A DNA stretch of 16,878 nt from Halieaceae bacterium UBA4452 (lineage in GTDB: Bacteria > Pseudomonadota > Gammaproteobacteria > Pseudomonadales > Halieaceae), in contig DGPA01000008.1 in assembly GCA_002389505.1 (NCBI GenBank), positions 9,365-26,242 on the forward strand, written 5' to 3'. The position numbers were made by a program, and so were the translations under genes. Under the pieces are notes generated by a model. That model did not search any database. It was not told the DNA's origin and saw nothing but the letters and a program-made list of their open reading frames with translations. Every line of letters starts with the position of its first letter. Within the stretch, counting starts at the first letter, position 1. This document shows, piece by piece, positions 6,772-14,611 of this stretch.

Positions 6772-7790
6772 TCGCTACTCCGATCGTGACCGTAGGTGGC
6801 CGGCTGCGTGTACTGGTCAATGAGTGGTGCGGCAAAATTGAGAATCAGTACCGCAAAGGCCACCGCGTCGGGGTAGTTACCTGTGACGCGAATGATATAC
6901 ACCAAAACACCAATGAGGGCGCCAAAGATGAGTCGGCCACGATTGGACACCGCAGAGCTGACCGGGTCGGTAATAATAAAAAAGGCACCAAACATGGTGG
7001 CGCCACTGAGCCAGTGAAATACTGGCGAGCCACCGCTGTTGGAACTGCCGCCGTCGAAACCCGCTGCTGCGCACAGTCCTATGGCAGCCAGCATGGCCAC
7101 CGGTCCATGCCACGTAAAAATGCGCTGATAGAGCAGCCACACGCCGCCGGCGAGGAACGCGAGGTTAACCCACTCCCAGCCCACTCCCGCCCACTGCCCG
7201 AATTGTGTCGCCTCGCGGTATAAATCGTCCATGAGCAAGCCGGTGTTTTGGCGCATGATATCGAGTGGGGTTGCCATGGTCACGGCGTCGTAATCACGGG
7301 CAAAAAATAATGCGGTGAGGGCATCGGTGAACCCCGGCACCTCCCCGAGCCCTCTCGGTGCCGCCCAGCTCGACATTTGCAAAGGGAAGGAAATGAGCAG
7401 CACCACATAACCGACCATGGCGGGATTGAAGGGGTTATAGCCTAAGCCGCCAAACACATGCTTACCCAGTAACACCGCGCTAGCGACGCCGATCACGATG
7501 AGCCACCAGGGAGCGTAGGGTGGCAGCGCAAAACACAGCAGTGTCGACGTGACCAAGACGCTGTAGTCGCGCAGATAAAACAGCGGGTCGCGTTGGCGAA
7601 TACCCATGACCGCGTACTCCAGTGCCAAGGCAATGAGGCCGCCGAAAATAATATTGATGAGCGTACCGGGGCCAAAAAACCAGGTCATAGCCGCCAGCCC
7701 GGGCAGTGTCGCTAGCAAGACGGTTTGCATGACTTTGGCCGTGGACAATGGACCATGTCCATGGGGAGATGTAATGCGCAGGAAGTCCAT
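6768..7790 (-). CDS. rsxD: RsxD/RnfD, FMN-carrying membrane subunit D
   Basis: This 340-residue polytopic subunit is homologous to NqrB. Signatures are GGLGYNPFNPAMVGYVVLLI (114-133), the flavin-attachment context DAVTMATPLD (168-177) and SGATMFGAFFIITDPVSSA (262-280). By alignment with E. coli/V. cholerae RnfD Thr187 (ATPLD context), the FMN-carrying residue should be Thr174. The reading frame stays open for another 102 codons upstream, but that part overlies rsxC in another frame and is arginine-rich nonsense. The ATG at 7790 gives MDFLRITSPHGHG, the normal family N-terminus. The start shares one base with the rsxC stop (TGATG). Length matches the family (about 350). Confidence 0.95.
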   Translation of the reverse strand: MDFLRITSPHGHGPLSTAKVMQTVLLATLPGLAAMTWFFGPGTLINIIFGGLIALALEYAVMGIRQRDPLFYLRDYSVLVTSTLLCFALPPYAPWWLIVIGVASAVLLGKHVFGGLGYNPFNPAMVGYVVLLISFPLQMSSWAAPRGLGEVPGFTDALTALFFARDYDAVTMATPLDIMRQNTGLLMDDLYREATQFGQWAGVGWEWVNLAFLAGGVWLLYQRIFTWHGPVAMLAAIGLCAAAGFDGGSSNSGGSPVFHWLSGATMFGAFFIITDPVSSAVSNRGRLIFGALIGVLVYIIRVTGNYPDAVAFAVLILNFAAPLIDQYTQPATYGHDRSSE

Positions 7791-9340
7791 CAGCTGGCAT
7801 CCTTCGTTTGCGCGGCCTGCTCTTTTCGCGCTTTGGTTCTGGCAATAGCGGCTTGTACCGGATCGTCCGCCTCTGACGCCGCCGCTTTTTGCTGAGCCGT
7901 CGCTTTGCGCTCCGCTCGTTTGCGCTCTCGCTCGGCAGCCTCCCGTTCTACCCGCTCCTGACGTGCCTCGAAGCGCCCCTTGGAGCGCTCTGCCCGTTGT
8001 TTGTCGTCTCTCGTCTCGACAATATGACTTTTCGCTGCGCGGTAGTACTGGACTAGTGGGATACTGCTGGGGCAGACCCAGGAGCAGGCGCCGCATTCTA
8101 TGCAGTCAAACAGATGGTGTTTTTCAAGTTGCTCTTGGTCCTTGGCCCGGGCGTACCAATACAGCTGCTGTGGCAATAGCGAGGCCGGACAGGCCTCGGC
8201 GCACAGACCGCAGCGAATGCAGGCTTGCGCTGGCGGCGGTGCGGGTAATTCTTCCTGGGTCGGTGCGAGCACGCAGTTGGTGGTTTTGACCACGGGTACG
8301 GCATCGGTCTCCAAAGCAAAGCCCATCATGGGGCCGCCATGAATAAGGCGCTGACGAGAGCCGGGCGTAAAACCCGCTAGCGCCAACAAATGAGCAATGG
8401 GGGTCCCTAAGCGCACCCGGTAGTTACTGGCATGACTCACAGCGCGGCCGGTTACCGTCACTAATCGATCGGTCAGCGGTTTGCCGTCAATGACGGCGTC
8501 CCTCACGGCCACGGCGGTGCCAGGGTTTTGACAGACAATACCTAGGTCGGCGGGTAAGCCCCCAGAAGGCACTTGCTCGCCCGTTAAGATTTCAATGAGC
8601 TGCTTTTCTCCTCCAGACGGATACTTGGTGGGAAATGACACGACCTGTTGCTGGCCAAGGGCATCATCACTCGCTGCCAGCGCCTCACGCATGGCCTTTA
8701 ACGCCGCCGGTTTGTTGTCTTCCACACCATAAAGAATGGTCTCGGCGCCGAGAATGTGCGCGAGAATTTCCGCGCCCGCAACGATCTGCTCGGCGGCTAC
8801 CTGCATAAGGGTGTCATCGGCAGTGATATAGGGTTCGCATTCGGTGCCATTAATAATGAGCGTATGGATGGCGGAGCGCTCCCGGGCCAGTAATTTAGTG
8901 GCGGTTGGAAAGCCTGCCCCCCCAAGACCGCTAATACCCGCTGCGCGGATATGGGCAATGACAGTGTCTGGCGCTTCGCTGCGATAGTCAGCTAGTCCCT
9001 GCAACACTAGCCACTCGTCAGCGTGATCGGGCGTCAGGCGAATACACACATTGGTTAGTCCTGACGGATGCGGCACGGGTTGCATGTCAATCGCGGTAAT
9101 GTGTCCAGAGGTGGGGGCGTGAACCGCTGCGCTGACGGCGCCCTGATCCTCTGCTAGACGTTGGCCGCCTTTCACGTGATCGCCGACGCTCACAATAGGC
9201 TCCGCAGGTGCACCAATGTGCTGCGACAACGGTAAAATCAATTCATGGGGTAACCCCGCATCAATGACCTGACCCGGGCGAGACAGCTGTTTTTCCTCGC
9301 GCGGGTGAATACCCCCATGAATAGTGTGAACGCTGTTCAC
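7790..9340 (-). CDS. rsxC: RsxC/RnfC, NADH- and FMN-binding iron-sulfur subunit C
   Basis: This 516-residue peripheral subunit is where the Rnf complex meets NAD(H). The N-terminal GGIHP motif (9-13) is followed by the FMN/NADH-binding region with GLGGAGFPTATK (138-149) and INGTECEPYITADD (163-176). Two [4Fe-4S] motifs follow: Cys374/377/380/384 and Cys413/416/419/423. The C-terminal ~80 residues are rich in Arg, Glu, Lys and Ala and probably coiled or helical. This tail is far shorter than the repeat-rich tail of E. coli RsxC (740 residues total). The start is GTG in a GTGA overlap with the rsxB stop; no ATG lies nearby before the conserved GGIHP motif, so the GTG is likely correct. Confidence 0.95.
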   Translation of the reverse strand: MNSVHTIHGGIHPREEKQLSRPGQVIDAGLPHELILPLSQHIGAPAEPIVSVGDHVKGGQRLAEDQGAVSAAVHAPTSGHITAIDMQPVPHPSGLTNVCIRLTPDHADEWLVLQGLADYRSEAPDTVIAHIRAAGISGLGGAGFPTATKLLARERSAIHTLIINGTECEPYITADDTLMQVAAEQIVAGAEILAHILGAETILYGVEDNKPAALKAMREALAASDDALGQQQVVSFPTKYPSGGEKQLIEILTGEQVPSGGLPADLGIVCQNPGTAVAVRDAVIDGKPLTDRLVTVTGRAVSHASNYRVRLGTPIAHLLALAGFTPGSRQRLIHGGPMMGFALETDAVPVVKTTNCVLAPTQEELPAPPPAQACIRCGLCAEACPASLLPQQLYWYARAKDQEQLEKHHLFDCIECGACSWVCPSSIPLVQYYRAAKSHIVETRDDKQRAERSKGRFEARQERVEREAAERERKRAERKATAQQKAAASEADDPVQAAIARTKARKEQAAQTKDAS

Positions 9341-9936
9341 GCGGCTTCCTTATCAGTGGCGATGATATTGGTGTGCTCTGGGGATGCGGGCATGGGCCAG
9401 CTCCAGTGGGCAATGCCGGCTTTACGAACCACCATATCAATGCAGTCAACGGGGCAGGGCTCTACACACAGATCACAGCCGGTACACTCATCGGCGATGA
9501 CCGTGTGCATGAGCTTAGCGGCCCCTAAAATGGCATCGACTGGGCAAGCTTGAATGCATTTGGTGCAGCCAATACATTCGTCCTCGCGGATAAACGCCAC
9601 TCGGGACTCTTTTTCTACCCCATGCTCGGCATCGAGAGGCTGAGACTCAATATCGAGAAGGTTCGCCAAGGCATCAATGGTTTCTTGACCTCCGGGCGGG
9701 CACTTGTTTATGGCCCCGCCGTCGGCAATCGACTGGGCATAGGGTCGGCAGCCGGGATGACCGCACTGACCGCATTGAGTCTGAGGTAGCAGGGTATTAA
9801 TTTGTTCGGCGAGGGGATTCCCTTCGGTACGAAACTTGACCGAGGCAAAGCCAAGTAGCGCGCCAAATACCATACCCAAACACAGCAGCGCTGTCAGCGC
9901 TGTGAGCAAGGGATAGTGGGTTAGCAGTCCCAGCAT
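9337..9936 (-). CDS. rsxB: RsxB/RnfB, ferredoxin-like electron entry subunit B
   Basis: This 199-residue subunit has an N-terminal transmembrane anchor (about 9-30), which holds a cytoplasmic iron-sulfur part. A Cys55-x2-Cys58-x4-Cys63...Cys79 motif (QCGQCGHPGC) binds the cluster near the membrane. Two ferredoxin-type [4Fe-4S] motifs follow, Cys121/124/127/131 and Cys151/154/157/161, each ending CPV. It accepts or donates electrons to ferredoxin and relays them to the rest of the complex. Length is near E. coli RsxB (192). ATG lies four bases after the rsxA stop, with little Shine-Dalgarno signal, consistent with translational coupling. The downstream end overlaps rsxC. Confidence 0.96.
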   Translation of the reverse strand: MLGLLTHYPLLTALTALLCLGMVFGALLGFASVKFRTEGNPLAEQINTLLPQTQCGQCGHPGCRPYAQSIADGGAINKCPPGGQETIDALANLLDIESQPLDAEHGVEKESRVAFIREDECIGCTKCIQACPVDAILGAAKLMHTVIADECTGCDLCVEPCPVDCIDMVVRKAGIAHWSWPMPASPEHTNIIATDKEAA

Positions 9937-9940
9937 TGAC

Positions 9941-10519
9941 TTACACCAGTCCCGAAAAGCCCATGAAGGCTAGTGATGCCAATCCGGCGGTGATCATGCC
10001 GATGGCCGCACCCTGAAAAGGCTCGGGCACATCGGCTACCGTCAGGCGCTCGCGCATGGCGGCAAAGAGGACGAGGACTAGAGAAAAGCCCAGCGCTGCA
10101 CCGAAACCATAGAACAGGCTTTGGGTGAAGCTGTGGGCTTTATTGATATTTAACAGCGCGACACCGAGTACCGCGCAGTTGGTGGTAATGAGCGGTAGAT
10201 AAACTCCGAGGACGCGGTGTAGTAGTGGGCTGGATTTTCGCACTACTATTTCTGTGAACTGGACCACGACCGCTATGACCAAAATAAAGCTAATGGTTCG
10301 TAGATAGGTTAAGCCCAGAGGCTCAAGCAAATAGTTGTAGGTGAGGTAGCTGCAGACAGAGGCGAGGGTTAAGACAAAGGTCGTCGCCGCTGACATGCCC
10401 ATGGCGGTTTCCAGTTTGTTGGACACACCCATGAATGGGCACAGTCCTAGAAACTGCACTAACACAAAATTGTTGACTAGCACTGCACCGACGAGAAGCA
10501 GCGCGTAATCAGACAGCAT
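9941..10519 (-). CDS. rsxA: RsxA/RnfA, electron transport complex membrane subunit A
   Basis: This 192-residue integral membrane protein has about six helices and is close to E. coli RsxA in length (193). It is the partner of RsxE: LVQFLGLCPFMGVSN (20-34) and LPLITTNCAVLG (108-119) supply Cys27 and Cys115 for the intramembrane iron-sulfur site. MRERL (155-159) is the conserved cytoplasmic loop. It is the first gene of the rsxABCDGE operon. The ATG has a good ribosome-binding site, GGGAG, six bases upstream. A 92-base gap separates it from metG, which lies on the same strand upstream, so it may have its own promoter or be read from metG. Confidence 0.96.
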   Translation of the reverse strand: MLSDYALLLVGAVLVNNFVLVQFLGLCPFMGVSNKLETAMGMSAATTFVLTLASVCSYLTYNYLLEPLGLTYLRTISFILVIAVVVQFTEIVVRKSSPLLHRVLGVYLPLITTNCAVLGVALLNINKAHSFTQSLFYGFGAALGFSLVLVLFAAMRERLTVADVPEPFQGAAIGMITAGLASLAFMGFSGLV

Positions 10520-10563
10520 GGTTTAACTCCCAAGGCGAAGGATGGACGGGTAACGCTCGCTCT

Positions 10564-10593
10564 ATTCTAAGGAATATACACCACCGGCAACAA
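10564..10593 (-). promoter_or_regulatory. possible sigma-70 promoter of the rsx operon
   Basis: Read on the minus strand, TTGTTG (10593-10588) and TAGAAT (10569-10564) are separated by 18 bases and lie about 45-75 bases before the rsxA ATG. The -10 matches consensus at five of six positions, but the -35 matches at only three. It is the best candidate in the metG-rsxA gap. No SoxR-, Fur- or IscR-type palindrome was noticed. Confidence 0.3.
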
Positions 10594-10611
10594 TATTTTC
10601 TGGCTATGATC

Positions 10612-12255
10612 TTAAGCCTTACTCGCCGTGACCATGGCATCGACCTGTTTGGGGTCAACTCGCTGCAGCAGCGGTTTGAAGGTGTCTAGCTGATGGTCGG
10701 TGAGCGGTCCGTCAAGACGGTGCCAATCGACATTGACCTGCAAGAAGTCCTCCGCCCGACCCGCCATGTCCGGCAGCACGGGCTTTAAGTAAGTAATGAG
10801 CACCCTAAACAAGTTGATACCCGTCGAGCAGACATCCTGAACGTCCTGCTCAAGGCCCGCTTCTTTGGCCATGATCCAGGGCTTTTTCTCATCGATGTAT
10901 TGGTTGGCCCGATCGGCTAGGGCAATAATGTCGCGCATGGCACGGTTAAACTCGCGTGCCTCATAGCACTCGGCAATGGCCTCACCTTCTTGGATGAACT
11001 CGGCTAGCAACGCCGGCTCGGAGCAGGTTGCGCTCATTCGATTGTCAAACGACTTGCGTAAAAAGCCCGCACAGCGACTGGCAATATTGACGACTTTGCC
11101 CACCAAATCTGCATTGACGCGTTGAATGAAATCACTGAGATTGAGGTCAATGTCATCGATGCCACTCGAGAGCTTGGCGGCAAAGTAGTAACGCAAGTAC
11201 TCGGCATCTAAATGCGCTAAGTAAGTGCTGGCCATAATAAAGGTGCCCCGACTCTTGGACATCTTCGTTCCGTCGACGGTGAGAAAACCGTGGGCATAGA
11301 CCGCAGTGGGCATGCGCAAACCCGCGCTGTGTAACATGGCGGGCCAGAACAAGCCGTGAAAATTGACAATGTCTTTGCCAATAAAATGGTAAAGCTCGGT
11401 GTCATTGTCTAACAACCAGTAGCGCTCAAAATCCTCGCCGGTGCGGGCGCAGTAGTCTTGGGTACTGGCAATGTAGCCAATCGGCGCGTCGAGCCAGACA
11501 TAAAAATACTTGCCGGAATGACCGGGAATCTCGAAGCCAAAGTAGGGCGCATCTCGGCTGATGTCCCAATCCTGCAATCCCGCGGTGATCCACTCGTTGA
11601 GTTTATTGGCAATGGCTGGCTGCAGGCTGTCACTCCGGGTCCACTCGCGTAATAGCGCGTCGAAGTCACCGAGCTTGAAAAACACATGGTCCGAAGCCCG
11701 GTCAACAGGCGTGGTGCCCGACAGCGCAGAGACGGGGTCGATCAGATCGACCGGGGCGTAAGTCGCGCCACAAGCCTCACAATTATCGCCGTACTGATCG
11801 AGGGCCTTGCATTTCGGGCAGCTGCCTTTAATAAAACGATCGGCCAAAAACAGTCCCTTGTCAGCATCATAGGCTTGGGTGATTTCTCGTACACTAATAT
11901 GGCCCTGCTGCTCAATGCGCTGGTAAATGGTTTCTGACCAGCGGCGATTCTCCTCTGAATGGGTTGAGTGATAATTGTCAAAGCTGACCAGAAACCCAGT
12001 GGAGTCTTCGAGGTGGTGTGCTTTCACTGCGGCTATATGGGCTTCTGGCGTCACCCCCGCCTGCTCCGCAGACAGCATAATGGCGGTCCCGTGGGCGTCG
12101 TCGGCGCAGATATACAAACAATGGTGGCCTCGAGAGCGCTGAAAACGAACCCAAATGTCGGTTTGCACTTGCTCCAATATGTGTCCGAGGTGCAGTGGGC
12201 CATTGGCATACGGCAGGGCTGAGGTCACTAAAAGGGTTCGGGGGGCCACGGTCAT
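10612..12255 (-). CDS. metG: methionyl-tRNA synthetase lacking the C-terminal tRNA-binding domain
   Basis: This cytoplasmic class I aminoacyl-tRNA synthetase charges tRNA-Met. With the ATG at 12255 it has 547 residues and begins MTVAPRTLLVTSALPYANG, matching the E. coli start. A TTG six bases further upstream is the alternative; both have weak Shine-Dalgarno signals. Class I signatures are HLGH (22-25) and KMSKS (331-335). A zinc knuckle has Cys146/149/159/162. WDISRDAPYFGFEIP and YFYVWLDAPIGY are near-identical to the E. coli enzyme, as is the anticodon-binding helical part. The protein stops just after VDPKQVDAMVTASKA, the point where E. coli MetG (677 residues) continues into its ~110-residue EMAPII-like dimerisation/tRNA-binding domain. 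That domain is missing and no remnant fits in the 92 bases before rsxA. Its neighbour mrp is divergent, as in E. coli. Confidence 0.96.
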   Translation of the reverse strand: MTVAPRTLLVTSALPYANGPLHLGHILEQVQTDIWVRFQRSRGHHCLYICADDAHGTAIMLSAEQAGVTPEAHIAAVKAHHLEDSTGFLVSFDNYHSTHSEENRRWSETIYQRIEQQGHISVREITQAYDADKGLFLADRFIKGSCPKCKALDQYGDNCEACGATYAPVDLIDPVSALSGTTPVDRASDHVFFKLGDFDALLREWTRSDSLQPAIANKLNEWITAGLQDWDISRDAPYFGFEIPGHSGKYFYVWLDAPIGYIASTQDYCARTGEDFERYWLLDNDTELYHFIGKDIVNFHGLFWPAMLHSAGLRMPTAVYAHGFLTVDGTKMSKSRGTFIMASTYLAHLDAEYLRYYFAAKLSSGIDDIDLNLSDFIQRVNADLVGKVVNIASRCAGFLRKSFDNRMSATCSEPALLAEFIQEGEAIAECYEAREFNRAMRDIIALADRANQYIDEKKPWIMAKEAGLEQDVQDVCSTGINLFRVLITYLKPVLPDMAGRAEDFLQVNVDWHRLDGPLTDHQLDTFKPLLQRVDPKQVDAMVTASKA

Positions 12256-12372
12256 GGTCAATGCGCATCACTTGACGAAAATAAGCCCGTGAGTCTACCC
12301 GAATGGGCCGCCGGTTTCATGCCTGTCGGGGTATACTGTACTCGGTGCCAATGACAACCCTAGGGAGATTTC

Positions 12373-13182
12373 ATGGACAGTAAGCCCAAGCATATTATTG
12401 CCGTCGCGTCGGGCAAGGGCGGGGTGGGTAAATCCACCGTTGCCATGAACCTCGCGATTGCCCTGAAGGTTCAGGGATTATCGGTGGGTTTACTCGACGC
12501 AGATGTCTATGGCCCCAGTCAGCAGCGCATGCTGGGGGTTGATGATGCGGTTACGCCCCAACAAAAAGACGGTAAATACTTGCTGCCGATTGAGGTACAG
12601 GGGATTCGATCTATGTCCATGGGCTATCTGGCCAGTGCCAGTACGCCCATGGTGTGGCGCGGACCCATGGCCAGCGGTGCGCTAGTGCAAATGCTCGAGC
12701 AAACCTTGTGGGGTGACATTGATATTCTATTGGTCGATATGCCCCCGGGCACTGGCGATATCCAACTCACCCTGTCACAAAAGGCCTCCCTCTCGGGTGC
12801 AGTTATTGTCACCACTCCCCAGGACATTGCCTTGCTCGATGCCCGCAAGGGCATCGAGATGTTCGCCAAAGTCGAGGTGCCCATTTTAGGCGTTGTAGAG
12901 AATATGGCGGTGCATGTCTGCAGTGAATGTGGGCATGAAGAACACGTTTTTGGCGCCGATGGCGCCCTGGCCATGGCCGAGGAATACGGGGTGGATATAC
13001 TCGCGAGTTTGCCGCTGTCCATGGCCATGAGAGCCGCGGCCGATGCGGGTCAGTCAATGCTTGAAGTCGCCCCCGACGGACCTGAAGCACAGGCGATAAT
13101 GGCGGCTGCGACAGCGGTGATCGCCAAATTATCGACGACGCTCCCCGCGCAAGGACCGAGTATTAGCATGGGTGATGATTAG
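12373..13182 (+). CDS. mrp: Mrp/ApbC-family iron-sulfur cluster carrier ATPase, short form
   Basis: This 269-residue cytoplasmic P-loop ATPase of the Mrp/Nbp35 family is expected to hold and deliver Fe-S clusters to apoproteins as a homodimer. It has a deviant Walker A, SGKGGVGKSTVA (13-24), a DADVYGPSQ switch region (42-50), DMPPGTGDIQLTLSQ (122-136), and a cluster-binding CxxC (Cys183, Cys186 in VCSECG). It begins almost directly at the ATPase and so lacks the N-terminal MIP18/DUF59-like domain of E. coli Mrp (369 residues). AGGGAG just upstream is a strong ribosome-binding site supporting the ATG. It is divergent from metG and followed by dcd 72 bases later. The position next to the Fe-S-rich Rnf operon is suggestive but not evidence of a special partnership. 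Confidence 0.93.
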   Translation: MDSKPKHIIAVASGKGGVGKSTVAMNLAIALKVQGLSVGLLDADVYGPSQQRMLGVDDAVTPQQKDGKYLLPIEVQGIRSMSMGYLASASTPMVWRGPMASGALVQMLEQTLWGDIDILLVDMPPGTGDIQLTLSQKASLSGAVIVTTPQDIALLDARKGIEMFAKVEVPILGVVENMAVHVCSECGHEEHVFGADGALAMAEEYGVDILASLPLSMAMRAAADAGQSMLEVAPDGPEAQAIMAAATAVIAKLSTTLPAQGPSISMGDD

Positions 13183-13254
13183 TCATTGTCCGTCGCCCCG
13201 AACATCAGTACGCGCGCTGAGCGACACCCCAGTAACGACCACAGAGGATAGACG

Positions 13255-13821
13255 GTGAGTATTAAATCAGATCGATGGATCCGCCAAATGGCTCAAGAAC
13301 AAAGCATGATTGAACCCTTTGAGCCAGGACAGGTCCGAGAGAAAGGCGGCAATCGGCTTATTTCTTATGGGACCTCGAGCTATGGTTATGACGTTCGCTG
13401 CAGTCGTGAATTTAAGGTATTTACCAATATTCACTCGGCGACGGTCGACCCCAAGCATTTCGATGAGGACAGTTTTGTTCATGTTGAAGGCGATAGCTGT
13501 GTGATCCCGCCTAATTCGTTCGCCTTGGCATGCACCGTGGAATATTTTCGTATTCCTCGCAATGTACTGACTATTTGCTTAGGAAAATCCACCTACGCGC
13601 GCTGCGGCATCATTGTTAACGTCACACCCCTAGAGCCCGAGTGGGAAGGGCATGTGACGCTGGAGTTTTCCAATACCACGACCTTGCCGGCGCGCATTTA
13701 CGCCAATGAGGGTGTGGCGCAAATGCTGTTCTTTGAGTCCGATGAAGTCTGTGAGACCAGCTACGCCGACCGGGGCGGTAAGTACCAAGGCCAGCGCGGG
13801 GTGACTCTGCCCAAGGCATAG
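13255..13821 (+). CDS. dcd: dCTP deaminase
   Basis: This 188-residue trimeric cytoplasmic enzyme deaminates dCTP to dUTP, feeding dTMP synthesis. It is of the Pseudomonas type. SYGYDVRCSREFKVFTNIH (42-60) and GKSTYARCGIIVNVTPLEPE (110-129) are family signatures. The catalytic glutamate should be Glu137 in HVTLEFSNTT, the counterpart of E. coli Glu138. GGKYQGQRGVTLPKA (174-188) is the conserved nucleotide-covering C-terminus. The start is GTG with GAGG about eight bases upstream, and MSIKSDRWIRQM matches the expected N-terminus. It probably forms a unit with mrp. It is convergent with the DUF3108 gene across a 43-base gap that shows no terminator with a T-run. Confidence 0.96.
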   Translation: MSIKSDRWIRQMAQEQSMIEPFEPGQVREKGGNRLISYGTSSYGYDVRCSREFKVFTNIHSATVDPKHFDEDSFVHVEGDSCVIPPNSFALACTVEYFRIPRNVLTICLGKSTYARCGIIVNVTPLEPEWEGHVTLEFSNTTTLPARIYANEGVAQMLFFESDEVCETSYADRGGKYQGQRGVTLPKA

Positions 13822-13864
13822 CGAGTGTGGCAAATAGCTGCTGGGCCGCCGCGGCGAGAGCGCG

Positions 13865-14611
13865 TCAGTGGTCGCTTGGTAGCAACAGTGAGCTATCCTT
13901 CAACTCAATCGTGACGTTCGCACCGTCCTCCTCATGGCGGGTTTTTACCATCAGGAAGTCCAGTTCAGGGGCGACCCATATCTCTGACAGGCGCTCACTG
14001 TTCTCTCGGACTTGTTTGAAGTGCCAAGTACTAAAAGTACCGGCCTCTACCTCAATCGTCGCCAGACCCATAAAAGCCAGGGTGCGGGTTTTTATGCGGG
14101 GCCCGTCAATGACATTAAAAGCCAGAGATATTGGTGGCTCATCGCTAGCCATGAGGCTTAAGCGCAGCTGCGCTTGTTGGCTGAGCCGATCGAGAATGTC
14201 GGGCTGCCATGGGTGCTCGGTCCAGCGTTTTTTGCGCAAACTGCGTATCGTTCCCTCATCGGGTCGAAATTCAACCGCGCGCTCACGGCGGCTTATGCCC
14301 TTGAGTCGATAGGAGAAGCCTTTGCCGTGAAGTTGCCCCTCATTGATGCTAAAGCGACTGACTTCTTTAAGTTGTGCCAAAAAAACACCGCCTTCATTAG
14401 TCAAGGTGTACAGACCCGCATCATCGACAGTCAATCGCCTTTCTAGCGTGACACCCACACCCATGACAGTCGTTGCGTATTGAGCGCTATAGGGTTGCAG
14501 CGTTGCGGCGTTGCTCGATAGCGGCCACAGCCATATGAGCAGTAATATACTCGCGTAGGTGCTAGCCATAATGGCTGGATGGTGAACAACGCCGGTGCTG
14601 GTCATCGTCAT
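13865..14611 (-). CDS. DUF3108 family exported protein
   Basis: This 248-residue protein has an N-terminal signal peptide with a hydrophobic core at about 20-31 and a probable signal peptidase I site near residues 35/36 (SSNAA). The mature part is beta-rich and fits the DUF3108 family: QPYSAQYATTVMGVGVTLERR (39-59) as the opening strands, a KKRWTEHPWQPDILDRLS segment (127-144), and a late GTFSTWHFKQVRE / SEIWVAPELDFLMVK region (191-203, 210-224). The fold is expected to resemble periplasmic lipid-carrier-like beta barrels, but the function is not established. The start is the ATG in an ATGA overlap with the purN stop; Met3 or Met15 would also leave an intact signal peptide. The same purM-purN-DUF3108 order occurs in Pseudomonas, so the linkage is conserved without an obvious metabolic reason. 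Confidence 0.85.
   Translation of the reverse strand: MTMTSTGVVHHPAIMASTYASILLLIWLWPLSSNAATLQPYSAQYATTVMGVGVTLERRLTVDDAGLYTLTNEGGVFLAQLKEVSRFSINEGQLHGKGFSYRLKGISRRERAVEFRPDEGTIRSLRKKRWTEHPWQPDILDRLSQQAQLRLSLMASDEPPISLAFNVIDGPRIKTRTLAFMGLATIEVEAGTFSTWHFKQVRENSERLSEIWVAPELDFLMVKTRHEEDGANVTIELKDSSLLLPSDH

Noticed and set aside
7791..8096. Open frame extending rsxD upstream by 102 codons, giving a 442-residue protein
   Set aside because: It lies on the rsxC coding sequence in another frame and reads as Arg/Gly/Ser-rich nonsense. The family N-terminus (MDFLRITSPHGHG) begins at 7790.
10595..10614. GGCT/AGCC inverted repeat just after metG as its terminator
   Set aside because: A four-base stem with a nine-base loop and no proper T-run is too weak to call.
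12332..12337. TATACT as the -10 box of an mrp promoter
   Set aside because: The hexamer is good and well placed, but no -35-like hexamer lies 16-18 bases upstream and there is no extended -10 TG. Left as a possibility only.
12624..13028. 134-codon antisense frame inside mrp
   Set aside because: It is opposite a strongly conserved ATPase, has no ribosome-binding site or recognisable family, and its frame is explained by the codon bias of mrp.
13847..13856. Palindrome CGCCGCGGCG between dcd and the DUF3108 gene as a terminator
   Set aside because: It is a perfect palindrome with no loop and no T-run on either strand, so it does not fit an intrinsic terminator.
13827..14312. 161-codon plus-strand frame after dcd
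   Set aside because: It lies opposite the DUF3108 gene, which has a signal peptide, family pattern and coupling to purN. The plus-strand translation is Arg/Ser-rich and unsupported.
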